Shown: positions 36,576-44,245, counted from the stretch's first letter. The stretch: DNA of 57,963 bases from Alkaliphilus serpentinus (GCF_009017255.1 NZ_WBZB01000044.1:1-57963); one strand, 5' to 3'. The notes: generated from the sequence alone by a model not told the origin. Made by a program: numbers and translations.

Positions 36576-36734
36576 TTTCTAACCTCCCCTAAACAAACAA
36601 TTTTTATTTAATCCTTTATGATGCTATAATTTTTATAAACTAGAATCAATTTTCTTTACGTAATGAGAAGAAGTTATTACATAGATACCACTGAATGAAA
36701 TATTTAAACTAAATAGCTATAAAAAATAGAGTAA

Positions 36735-36748
36735 ACATTTCGAAATGT
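36735..36748. promoter_or_regulatory. Palindrome between the divergent CrtI-like and XRE-B12 genes
   Basis: ACATTTCGAAATGT is a perfect 14-base palindrome, 46 bases before the regulator start and just upstream of TATTAT (36751-36756), a possible -10. Position and symmetry fit an operator bound by the XRE domain for autoregulation. A second short palindrome, GAAATGATTTC, lies at 36763-36773. Confidence 0.5.
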
Positions 36749-36793
36749 GATATTATAAGGAAGAAATGATTTCAAAACATAGGAGGGTAAAAT

Positions 36794-37705
36794 ATGGGGA
36801 GTTTTGGAGATCGATTAAAGGCATTAAGAAAAGCCAAGAAGTTGACTCAAAAAGAATTAGCTGAAAGTTTAAATCTTGCTCAAACTACAATAGCAAACTA
36901 TGAAGGAAATTTAAGGCTTCCAAACTATGATACATTGAATACCCTAGCCAAAACATTTGAAGTATCCATTGATTTCTTAATTGAGGGAGAAAAGAAAAAA
37001 TCTAATGTCATTCTAAGAGATGAAGAACCCATAGGAAGGATTCAATCCTATAAAGAGTTTGATTTAGAAGAACTGAAGGAAGTTTATATAAGAGAGCTAT
37101 TAAATGGCAACGGGCGGAAGGTATACGATGAATTAGTTCATTTATTGAGACAAGGGGTAAGACTTAAGGATTTATATAGGCGAATTATTGAGGCAGCCCT
37201 TGTTGAGGTAGGTAAAGAATGGGAAGAAAATAAGATTACTGTAGGACATGAGCATTATTTTTCAGAGGAAACGTTAAATCTATTAGCTCAGCTAAACTCC
37301 CATATATATGCAAAAGAAAACAAAAAATACAGGGCAGCTTTATTATGCACCCATGGAGAAGGACATTTTATCGCCCTTAAAATGATCAACAATCTGCTAG
37401 AAGAGGATGGATGGGAGACATACTTTTTGGGCACTAATGTACCACTGGATGGCCTAATAACTCTCTTAAAGGAAAAAAATATTAACTTAGTTGCTTTGTC
37501 AATAACAATGAATTACCACCTAAATGGTACAGAAGCTTTGATTAAAGCTATCAAAAGTAGCAATAATACCAAACCTATAAAAGTTCTAGTAGGGGGTAGA
37601 GCATTTTCTCATAATCCTAATCTATGGAGAACCATAGGAGCAGATGGGTTTGCCATTGGTTTTGAGCGGATTGTAGAAGTGTGTAATGAGTTAGTAAATG
37701 AATAG
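36794..37705 (+). CDS. XRE-family regulator with a CarH-like cobalamin-binding light-sensor module
   Basis: A 303-residue protein in two parts. Residues 1-65 are an XRE helix-turn-helix (LRKAKKLTQKELAESLNLAQ, TTIANYEGNLRLPNYDTL). Residues 85-300 are a B12-binding unit: a four-helix bundle, then a Rossmann domain. The CarH photoreceptor signatures are present: W143 and E153-H154 match the W-x9-EH motif that caps the upper face of adenosylcobalamin, and E189-x-H191 (THGEGHFIA) matches the lower-ligand histidine. CarH proteins use a MerR-type DNA-binding domain; here it is XRE. It lies divergent from a CrtI-like gene, the classic CarH target. Light sensing is inference. Confidence 0.9.
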   Translation: MGSFGDRLKALRKAKKLTQKELAESLNLAQTTIANYEGNLRLPNYDTLNTLAKTFEVSIDFLIEGEKKKSNVILRDEEPIGRIQSYKEFDLEELKEVYIRELLNGNGRKVYDELVHLLRQGVRLKDLYRRIIEAALVEVGKEWEENKITVGHEHYFSEETLNLLAQLNSHIYAKENKKYRAALLCTHGEGHFIALKMINNLLEEDGWETYFLGTNVPLDGLITLLKEKNINLVALSITMNYHLNGTEALIKAIKSSNNTKPIKVLVGGRAFSHNPNLWRTIGADGFAIGFERIVEVCNELVNE

Positions 37706-37930
37706 AGTTGAGTTTACATAAAACATACCATGTTTGCTAGAGTTTTTTAAATGGTGTCATTGAAGGATTTTAATTGGAGATTATAGAAATTATGATTATC
37801 GAATAAGAAAAAAAATATCAAGTCGTGCTAATCATTATTATGATAAAAAGCCTTTAACAGGTGATGAATCATAAATAAACGGAAGGGTTTTATTGGTTAT
37901 AATTTGTTGATTTATGGAAGGGGGTGGAAT

Positions 37931-38254
37931 ATGTCTGTAGGATGGTCAGCGCTGGGAGTTGGAATAATGTCAATAATATGGGGATTAATTTCATATTATG
38001 GTGATGAATCATTTGATGAGGGCATAGTAGAAGCCTATTCAAAAAAGTATATTATAATTGATGAAAAACGACTAATTAACCATGTGCATTTGTCTAGAAT
38101 AGGTCATGGTTCGATTTTTATATTAGTTTATTTACTGCAAATATTTCACGTTAGTAATATGATAAGCGTTATTATTGTATTTGTCGGTATTATTTTAATG
38201 ATAGGAGTACATTTCTATCAAAGAAAAAAATTTCTTTTACCAAAAAATCAATGA
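37931..38254 (+). CDS. Small membrane protein of unknown function
   Basis: A 107-residue protein with about three hydrophobic helices (residues 3-20, about 59-75 and 80-96) and a basic C-terminus. The soluble loop YYGDESFDEGIVEAYSKKYI has no known motif. The ATG at 37931 follows AAGGGGGTGG; an upstream in-frame TTG region has no site. Confidence 0.65.
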   Translation: MSVGWSALGVGIMSIIWGLISYYGDESFDEGIVEAYSKKYIIIDEKRLINHVHLSRIGHGSIFILVYLLQIFHVSNMISVIIVFVGIILMIGVHFYQRKKFLLPKNQ

Positions 38255-38295
38255 TTAAACAAATGATGGGGATTGCATAGATAGGGGGATGTAAA

Positions 38296-38400
38296 GTGGA
38301 AAAGATTAAGAAAAAGGTATGCATATATAGTCTAGGAGGTGTTGGGGCTATTTAGGTCAAATCATAAACAAAACCAAAGAAACACTGATTCCCATATAAC
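38296..38400 (+). pseudogene. N-terminal remnant of a ketopantoate reductase-like gene
   Basis: A GTG after AGGGGGA begins MEKIKKKVCIYSLGGVGAI and stops at TAG. A one-base shift restores GYLGQIINKTKETLIPI. The joined text has the Rossmann G-x-G-G-V-G opening of 2-dehydropantoate 2-reductase (PanE/ApbA). It ends in the terminator at 38380, so the rest has been lost. Confidence 0.6.
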
Positions 38401-38416
38401 GGAATCGGTGTTTTTT
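38380..38416 (+). terminator. Strong intrinsic terminator
   Basis: A 13-bp stem with one G-T pair (AAACACTGATTCC with GGAATCGGTGTTT) and a T-run. It lies in the ketopantoate reductase remnant and ends rightward transcription before the convergent gene. Confidence 0.85.
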
Positions 38417-38468
38417 GATGAATCAACAATATTAGAGATTTTAGGTTTTCTTTTTAAAGCCTACTTAA

Positions 38469-38906
38469 CTAAAGTTTCTTCATTTCAATTAATTTATCGA
38501 TGGAGACTGGAGTGAATTGAGGGGATACTTTATTAACCCTCCACTGGGCATCTACCCACAGTCCTATAACTTCAACATTGCTATTCCAACCTTCAACAAT
38601 TTTTACGGCTTCCCTGATTTGTTGAATTTGAGTTTCTTCGTCAGAAGGATTTCCACCACAATCAAAGTGACCAACTACTGCTATTACCTTAGAATCATGC
38701 TTTTCAGTTGAAATTGAAACCCGTAACTTGATTGATTCAATAGCTGATTTATTAGTGTGCTCTGCTAATATTTTGTTTGGACCAGCCTCCGTAATCATGT
38801 CTACATACTCAGCCACATATTCTGTTTTCATATAATTAATTACCGGAATTTGAGTCCTTCCATCCATGCAATTAATCGAAGTTACAAACCTATTAGTAGT
38901 ATTCAT
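38469..38906 (-). CDS. Beta-carbonic anhydrase-like zinc protein
   Basis: A 145-residue protein with the zinc-site pattern of beta-carbonic anhydrases: C13-x-D15-x-R17 (INCMDGR) and H80-x-x-C83 (VGHFDCGG). Its size is shorter than the usual 190-220 residues, as in the short putative carbonic anhydrase group of anaerobes. The reaction would be CO2 hydration to bicarbonate, but activity in this short group is not certain to me. The ATG at 38906 follows GGAGG by 9 bases; upstream in-frame codons to 38984 lack a site. Confidence 0.75.
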   Translation of the reverse strand: MNTTNRFVTSINCMDGRTQIPVINYMKTEYVAEYVDMITEAGPNKILAEHTNKSAIESIKLRVSISTEKHDSKVIAVVGHFDCGGNPSDEETQIQQIREAVKIVEGWNSNVEVIGLWVDAQWRVNKVSPQFTPVSIDKLIEMKKL

Positions 38907-39061
38907 TTTGCTAAATCCTCCATCAGCAGTTATATATATGTAGTTTCTCAGAGTTTTGTAGGATGTATTCCCATTAAACACCAAGGATGTTGAGCCCTCT
39001 GATTCTTTATGTTTCTAACATATACTATAACCCATTTTAAGGTTTTAGTATACTCCTTATT

Positions 39062-39088
39062 AGAGGACACGATTGTGTCTTCTTTTTT
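39062..39088 (+). terminator. Hairpin with T-run
   Basis: AGAGGACAC pairs with GTGTCTTCT (one G-T pair) around GATT, followed by a run of Ts. Confidence 0.6.
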
Positions 39089-39091
39089 TAT

Positions 39092-39123
39092 TTAATAGGA
39101 AAAGTTATCTTTTTTCCTATTAA
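39092..39123. other. Perfect 12-bp hairpin
   Basis: TTAATAGGAAAA (39092-39103) and TTTTCCTATTAA (39112-39123) flank GTTATCTT-type loop bases. It is A/T rich and resembles the TTTAATAGG hairpin at 9851; role unclear. Confidence 0.4.
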
Positions 39124-39195
39124 TGGATTTCCACTTAAAAATCAAATATCCATCCTATGAAGATAAAAGTCTAAAGTGTGTCTTTGATAATATTG

Positions 39196-39250
39196 TTGTA
39201 ATTAAAGATATAAAAGCGTATAATTTAAATATCCCCCATGGGGGGATATT
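39196..39250 (+). promoter_or_regulatory. Promoter and CsoR-type operator of the MATE-csoR operon
   Basis: TTGTAA (39196-39201), a 17-base spacer and TATAAT (39219-39224) form a strong sigma-A promoter. Directly after it, AATATCCCCC (39228-39237) and GGGGGATATT (39241-39250) form a G/C-tract inverted repeat. Operators of CsoR/RcnR-type regulators have this form, and a CsoR-family gene is the second gene of this operon, so repression until the metal or ligand appears is expected. Confidence 0.75.
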
Positions 39251-39270
39251 GGGGCGAAGGGGATGCTTAT

Positions 39271-40644
39271 ATGAATCAGGATAAGGTATATGCAGTAAAG
39301 AAGCATTTAGGAGAATATGACAGTATGAAAATAATCATGTTGTTAGCTATTCCGGCAATGATCGAAAACATACTGCAGGTGTTTATAGGAGTAGTAGATA
39401 CATATTTTGTAGGTAAGCTTGGAACAGAAGCTATTGCAGGTGTTGGAATAACAAACTTAACTATGAATGTAAATATTGCATTTTTCCTGGCACTGGGGAT
39501 TGGGACAACCGCTGTTGTATCAAGGTATACAGGGGCAGAAGAAAATGACAAAGCTGATCATGCAGTTAAGCAATCAGTTATTATGGCTTTGTTAATTGGA
39601 TTAATATTTGGTAGTATTAATTTGATTTTCTCAAGGAGAATTTTGCAACTCTTGGGAGCAGAGGATGGGGTAATTGAATATGCTCTACCATACTTTCTAT
39701 CCGTTGCTGTTCCTTCGGTATTTTTATGTGTAAATATGGTTTTGTCTAGTGCCCTAAGAGGTGCTGGGGATACTAAAACACCGATGAAAGTTGCAATTAT
39801 TTCAAATTTTATAAATGCGATTCTAAACTATATATTAATTTTTGGCGTATTTAGTTTTAGTGGTCTTGGAATTTTAGGAGCTGGTCTGGCAACAACTATT
39901 TCGAGAATAATCAGTGTTATACTATTAGTGAGAAAAATTAATAGCGAAGAAATCAAAATGAATATTTCTATATTTGAAGAATGGAAAATTGATTTTAAAA
40001 TGTTAAGTTCTATTACAAAGATTAGTATACCTGCTGCATTGGAAAGGTTAATCATGAGATCCGGTCAACTTATTTATGGTGGGATGATTATAAAAATAGG
40101 AACAGAAGCTTATGCAGCCCACAATATTGCAGGGACGATAGAAACATTTTCTTATTTACCGGGCATGGGATTTGGTGTGGCAGCGGCCACTCTAGTGGGT
40201 CAGAACCTAGGTAAAAAGAAAGAAGATGAAGCTCAAAGGTTTGGTTTAATGTCCTACTTATTATCTACAGGATTTATGGTGATTGTGGGAGTTGTTTTTT
40301 ATATTTTCGCACCATTTCTTGCAAGCTTATTTACAAAAGATGAAAATGTCAGTAATCAGGTGGTTCAAGTGTTAAGGATAATTGCTTGGTTTCAACCCTT
40401 CTTGTGTATTACACTAGTTATAACATCAGCTCTTCAGGGGGCAGGTGATACGAAGTTTCCCATGTATTCATCCCTTATAGGAATTTGGGGAACTCGGGTT
40501 TTAGGAGTATATATACTATGTATAAGATTAGGGTTTGGATTAGTTGGTGTCTGGATTGCCTATGCTATAGATATAACGGTTAGAGGAGCTATTCTAATGA
40601 TACGATACTTAAGGGGTAAATGGAAAAATGTAAATATATCATAG
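39271..40644 (+). CDS. MATE family efflux transporter
   Basis: A 457-residue integral membrane protein with twelve helices in two repeats. Repeat landmarks include IPAMIENILQVFIGVVDTYF, GVGITNLTMNVNIAFFLALG and the second-half QALRIIAWFQPFLCI-like VVQVLRIIAWFQPFLC. MATE proteins export drugs and metabolites by cation exchange. The ATG at 39271 is chosen because AAGGGG lies 8 bases upstream; a longer in-frame ATG at 39238 falls inside the operator. It is co-transcribed with the CsoR-type gene 25 bases downstream, so it is probably induced by that regulator's signal. Confidence 0.93.
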   Translation: MNQDKVYAVKKHLGEYDSMKIIMLLAIPAMIENILQVFIGVVDTYFVGKLGTEAIAGVGITNLTMNVNIAFFLALGIGTTAVVSRYTGAEENDKADHAVKQSVIMALLIGLIFGSINLIFSRRILQLLGAEDGVIEYALPYFLSVAVPSVFLCVNMVLSSALRGAGDTKTPMKVAIISNFINAILNYILIFGVFSFSGLGILGAGLATTISRIISVILLVRKINSEEIKMNISIFEEWKIDFKMLSSITKISIPAALERLIMRSGQLIYGGMIIKIGTEAYAAHNIAGTIETFSYLPGMGFGVAAATLVGQNLGKKKEDEAQRFGLMSYLLSTGFMVIVGVVFYIFAPFLASLFTKDENVSNQVVQVLRIIAWFQPFLCITLVITSALQGAGDTKFPMYSSLIGIWGTRVLGVYILCIRLGFGLVGVWIAYAIDITVRGAILMIRYLRGKWKNVNIS

Positions 40645-40669
40645 TTTTTATAATAGGAGGATTTAAAAT

Positions 40670-40942
40670 ATGAAAAGTCATAAGCACCCTAATCAAAAAA
40701 AAATCATTAATAGAATGTCTAGAATAATTGGCCACTCCGAAGCAATAAAAAGAATGCTAGAAGAAGAAAAAGAGTGTGGTGAGATATTAATACAGATTGC
40801 AGCTGTTAAATCAGCTTTAAATAATGTGGGGAAATTAATCCTAAAGGATCACATTAATCACTGTATTGTTGAAACAGCAGTTAATGAAGATGATCAAGCT
40901 TTAGAAAAATTAGCTGAAGCAATAGACAAGTTTATAAAGTGA
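40670..40942 (+). CDS. csoR: CsoR-family metal- or sulfur-sensing repressor
   Basis: A 90-residue all-helical regulator of the CsoR/RcnR/FrmR family (DUF156). The sensing residues are Cys36, His61 and Cys65 (EKECGEI and KDHINHC), exactly the copper-binding set of the founding CsoR. The second-shell tyrosine before Cys36 is replaced by glutamate, so the ligand may differ. The protein lacks a classical helix-turn-helix and binds G-tract palindromes. It follows the MATE gene by 25 bases after GGAGG, and the operator at 39228-39250 implies autoregulation. Confidence 0.9.
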   Translation: MKSHKHPNQKKIINRMSRIIGHSEAIKRMLEEEKECGEILIQIAAVKSALNNVGKLILKDHINHCIVETAVNEDDQALEKLAEAIDKFIK

Positions 40943-41018
40943 TGGATTATAACAATACATTTTTAGGAAAGCCAATAGATTAATGATATTAGTAATAAAC
41001 ATTGTAGCTATATTAACG

Positions 41019-41049
41019 GATAGTGGGATCTCGCCTCGCTATCTTTTTT
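41019..41049 (+). terminator. Intrinsic terminator after csoR
   Basis: GATAGTG (41019-41025) pairs with CGCTATC (41037-41043), followed by six Ts. The flanking text (AAACAT, then GTAGCTATATTA) resembles the sequence before the terminator at 44312, hinting at a duplicated block. Confidence 0.75.
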
Positions 41050-41324
41050 AATAATGAAAGAACAAGTGAATATAATGCTTCAGTAAGGTGCCAGGGGTTT
41101 GGGGGATTTTTTGCATAAATTTACTTTATGAGCGAAGCAGAGAAATTGAAAAAAAATTGCAAATAGCAGAAACTATTGTATTTATTTAGAGTCTAAACAA
41201 GCAGAAGCAGTGATTATATGGATTATGATATGTACTATTTAACATCGGAGTTTTTCATCAACTAGTTAGTATATACTCTAAGAAATAAAGGGAATTTAAT
41301 GAAAATGAAAGGGGAATGGGAACT
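41050..41324. other. Intergenic region, no gene seen
   Basis: AT-rich DNA. A stretch at 41081-41110 (GTAAGGTGCC, then TTTTTTGC) resembles one at 41930-41957. Nothing else is clear. Confidence 0.3.
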
Positions 41325-41702
41325 GTGAGGGAAAGAAAAAAACTTCTATTATCTTTAATCATTATAGCCTCAATATTAGGCTTAGTTATAGGATATTTAA
41401 AGCACAATAAAGCAGAAGAGTTGAAATTAGGAAGATATGTTATGCAAGAAGACTCAAGACCAGAGAGTTGGACATGGGTTTTACTGAAGGAAAATTCTCA
41501 GTTTGAATTCAATCGTGGTATTGTTTCATATCGTCCTAGAGGTACTTACTCGATTAAGGATGGAAAGCTAATACTTTACGTTAGTGAAAAAGAATCTTAT
41601 GTTTTTACAATTGATGGAGACAAGTTAATATTTGACAGAGGAGACTTCGTTGGTAATTTGGTTAAAGAAGGAGCAATTTTTAAGCTATCTGACAAGGAAT
41701 AA
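41325..41702 (+). CDS. Membrane-anchored or secreted small protein of unknown function
   Basis: A 125-residue protein. One N-terminal helix (LLLSLIIIASILGLVIGYL) is followed by an outer beta domain: GRYVMQEDSRPESWTWVLLK, then FNRGIVSYRPRGTYSIKDGK and YVFTIDGDKLIFDRGDF. This alternating pattern is seen in small lipocalin- or META-like outer proteins, but no family is assigned. The GTG at 41325 is about 10 bases after AAAGGGG; an ATG three codons upstream is too close to that site. Confidence 0.6.
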   Translation: MRERKKLLLSLIIIASILGLVIGYLKHNKAEELKLGRYVMQEDSRPESWTWVLLKENSQFEFNRGIVSYRPRGTYSIKDGKLILYVSEKESYVFTIDGDKLIFDRGDFVGNLVKEGAIFKLSDKE

Positions 41703-42065
41703 AGAAAGATAGAATCTTCCAACATTTTAATAATAGAATTATTTCACATCATCTTTTAAAGTATACAAGATGAATAATATACTCTAACAATTTATATCAT
41801 GTTAGTCGAGAGATGAGAATATCAATTTATTGATAAAGTGAAAGTAGGTGGTGTTTATGAAAAATAAACTAGAATTAGAGTTGAGGTTTATGGAGGGAGG
41901 TAACAAGTGAATAGGAAGTTTGAGTAAGGTACCTGGAGTTATAGGTGCTTTTTTGCTTGCACAATATAAGCTTTTTACTCGATCTGTATATTCAAAATAT
42001 TACTATGGTTAAATTAATTAGGTAGTTCAGGCATAAAATATTTAAAATATTCGCAAGAAATTAAA
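41703..42065. other. Gene-free region with decayed sequence
   Basis: A 17-codon open frame at about 41857-41910 ends in LELRFMEGGNK; its last part repeats at 43942. A weak terminator-like hairpin (GTACCT/AGGTGC plus six Ts) is at 41935-41957. No intact gene is seen. Confidence 0.4.
41875..41897. repeat. 23-base direct repeat, left copy
   Basis: The bases at 41875-41897 are identical to 43942-43964. The two copies flank the FMN-domain gene and mark an old duplication or insertion. Confidence 0.7.
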
Positions 42066-42129
42066 TTGACAAGTAAATAACAGATATGCTAAAATATAAA
42101 AAGATTTAATGAAAATGAATATCGTTATC
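42066..42129 (+). promoter_or_regulatory. Promoter with Fur box for the flavinylated protein gene
   Basis: TTGACA (42066-42071), 18 bases, then TGCTAAAAT with -10 TAAAAT (42090-42095). Downstream at 42111-42129, GAAAATGAATATCGTTATC matches 15 of 19 bases of the Fur consensus GATAATGATAATCATTATC. Iron-loaded Fur bound there would block transcription, so expression in iron limitation is expected. Confidence 0.7.
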
Positions 42130-42212
42130 ACATGAACTACATAATCAAAAACACAAGAAATCTAATGTAGGTCTAAGTTTACAAATCGTAATATCACTTA
42201 AGGAGGAAAAAA

Positions 42213-43634
42213 ATGAAAAGATTCATTGCAGGGTTATTAATTGGAGCAAGCTTAATGAGTGGGGTAGCTTATGCTTCAGGAGGAAAATTTGAAGTAGCTT
42301 TTCAAGCAGTACAGTTTTACTTTGATGGAGTGCAAAAATCACCTATGGGTAATCAAGGGGTATTTATCCACCAAGGAACTACATACGTACCTATTAGATT
42401 TATCTCAGAGAATCTTGGAAAGGAAGTAATATGGGATGGCAAAAACAAAGCAGTTCTAATTAATGAAAAGTTAAAAGAAATCAGCTATCAAGACGGAACC
42501 TATAGGGGAGCCTATGTAGATAGTCCTATGATGCAAGTAGGTGTGGAGTTTAAATTAGAAAGTAACATTGTTACCGCATTTAGCTTTAAGCACCTAGAGT
42601 ACAAAGGTAAAGATTATTTAAAAGAAGAAGAAGATCAAACAATTATAGATCTTAAAGCACAATATGATGAGCTAGCCAATTACCTTATAGGCAAAGATAT
42701 ACGTGGGAGTCTAGCGGATCTCTATAAGCCAGGTATTATTGTAACAAATACAGTAGATACTTTTACAGGAGCTACACTTAGAGGTGGAAAAGTAATCTCT
42801 GCCACAAGAGACGCTTTAAATAGAGGAGTTTATAAGCCATCAGCTACTGAAAATTTAAACCAACCTCTGCTTGAGAGCTATGGAGATGGAACCTATAGAG
42901 GTACTTACATAGATGGAGGGTATCAACAGGTAGGTGTGGAGTTTAAATTAGAAAGTAACATTGTTACCGCATTTAGCTTTAAGCACCTAGAGTACAAAGG
43001 TAAAGATTATTTAAAAGAAAAAGAAGATCAAACAATTATAGGTCTTAAAGCACAATATGATGAGCTAGCCAATTACCTAATAGGCAAAGATATACGTGGG
43101 AGTCTAGCAGATCTCTATAAGCCAGGTATTATAGTAACAAATACAGTAGATACTTTTACAGGAGCTACACTTAGAGGTGGAAAAGTAATCTCTGCCACCC
43201 GAGATGCTCTAAATAGAGGACTTTACAAGCCCGAAGCTAATGGGCAATCAGGTCTAGAGATAGTGAAGAACTATGAAGATGGAATCTACAGAGGAGCTTA
43301 TGTAGATGGAGGTTATCGACAAGTAGGTGTGGAGTTTAAATTAGAAAACAATATCGTTACATCATTTAGCTTGAAACACCTAGAGTATAAGGGAATAAAC
43401 TATATAAACGAGAAGGAAAACCAAACAATTGTAGGCTTGAGAGAACAATATGACCAACTAGCTAATTATTTAATCGGAAAAGATATTCAAGAGAGTTTAA
43501 TGAATCTTTATAAGCCTGGAGAGATAGTAACAAATCAAGTAGATACATTTACAGGAGCTACCATTAGAAGTGGAAAGATTATTTCAGCTACTCGAGATGC
43601 TCTAAATAGAGGAGTATATAGTTATTCAAAATAA
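42213..43634 (+). CDS. Secreted protein with three covalent-FMN (FMN-binding) domains
   Basis: A 473-residue exported protein. A signal peptide (residues 1-22, ending VAYASG) is followed by a copper amine oxidase N-terminal-type domain (TTYVPIRFISENLGKEV, residues 30-85) and three FMN-binding domains spaced exactly 131 residues apart. Each has the flavinylation motif VDTFTGAT; the attachment threonines are T188, T319 and T450. ApbE-type flavin transferases link FMN to such threonines outside the cell. Multi-flavin proteins of this kind carry electrons across the envelope. Repeats 1 and 2 are nearly identical in DNA. No apbE gene is in the window. The Fur box ties it to iron. Confidence 0.9.
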   Translation: MKRFIAGLLIGASLMSGVAYASGGKFEVAFQAVQFYFDGVQKSPMGNQGVFIHQGTTYVPIRFISENLGKEVIWDGKNKAVLINEKLKEISYQDGTYRGAYVDSPMMQVGVEFKLESNIVTAFSFKHLEYKGKDYLKEEEDQTIIDLKAQYDELANYLIGKDIRGSLADLYKPGIIVTNTVDTFTGATLRGGKVISATRDALNRGVYKPSATENLNQPLLESYGDGTYRGTYIDGGYQQVGVEFKLESNIVTAFSFKHLEYKGKDYLKEKEDQTIIGLKAQYDELANYLIGKDIRGSLADLYKPGIIVTNTVDTFTGATLRGGKVISATRDALNRGLYKPEANGQSGLEIVKNYEDGIYRGAYVDGGYRQVGVEFKLENNIVTSFSLKHLEYKGINYINEKENQTIVGLREQYDQLANYLIGKDIQESLMNLYKPGEIVTNQVDTFTGATIRSGKIISATRDALNRGVYSYSK

Positions 43635-43704
43635 AAATGCATTGAAATTTCATTGAGTATGCCCAGGCTAGTAGATTGTAGAATAAAATAAGTAAATAAT
43701 ATGC

Positions 43705-43738
43705 CGTCAATCACTTATTATGGTTGACGTCTTTTTTA
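43705..43738 (+). terminator. Intrinsic terminator after the flavinylated protein gene
   Basis: CGTCAATCA pairs with TGGTTGACG (one G-T pair) around a 7-base loop, followed by TCTTTTTT. Confidence 0.75.
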
Positions 43739-43881
43739 TGCTGATTGAATAAAACAAGAGAGTTAAAAGTAATGTTGTTATTAGATTAATAGTTGGGTTC
43801 ATCGTTCTCCTAAAATCTTTGTTACAATATTATGTATATACATGAATGAAGTACATTTAAATTACCTCCAGCATAAAATGT

Positions 43882-43904
43882 GCTTCTATTCCTATTACCA
43901 CCAT
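43882..43904 (+). pseudogene. Short remnant of the P-loop ATPase gene
   Basis: The 23 bases at 43882-43904 are identical to 49233-49255 inside the PRK06851-type ATPase gene. Translated, both give FYSYYHH. The surrounding sequence has diverged, so this is a decayed scrap. Confidence 0.6.
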
Positions 43905-43941
43905 AATTTATACTATGTATCATTTGATCATACAGAAAGAT

Positions 43942-43964
43942 TTAGAGTTGAGGTTTATGGAGGG
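43942..43964. repeat. 23-base direct repeat, right copy
   Basis: Identical to 41875-41897. It overlaps the ribosome-binding site of the next gene. Confidence 0.7.
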
Positions 43965-44245
43965 TGGTGACACTGCCTATAAGATCGGCAGAGACAGTTG
44001 CCAATCAAATGAGAGAGTATATAAATAATAACTATCAGATTCTTGGTTTGATAGGGATACAAGAAAGCCCATCCTGTGATACCTTGGGAAAAAAGGGAAT
44101 TTTTATGGAGGAACTGATGGGATTATTTAAAAGAGACAATATTGATATTAGCTTCTTTGATGTTCCAGAAGGATATATAGAAGGAGAAAGTGAAGTAACT
44201 ATCGACGCCTTTAGAAAACATATAAAAAGCATATTAGATAAATAA
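43964..44245 (+). CDS. Truncated TudS-like (DUF523-related) protein
   Basis: A 93-residue protein matching only the C-terminal half of the TudS-like protein at 46141: YQILGLIGIQESPSCDTLGK corresponds to YNIIGIVGVNGSPSCGVSRT, and KGIFMEELMGLFKRDNIDIS to GVFIEELILLLNKYNLEIP. The first two of three iron-sulfur cysteines are missing, so the desulfidase site cannot form. It starts at GTG inside GGAGGGTGG. The upstream DNA is a repeat shared with 41875, so it may be a rearranged fragment that is still open. Confidence 0.6.
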   Translation: MVTLPIRSAETVANQMREYINNNYQILGLIGIQESPSCDTLGKKGIFMEELMGLFKRDNIDISFFDVPEGYIEGESEVTIDAFRKHIKSILDK

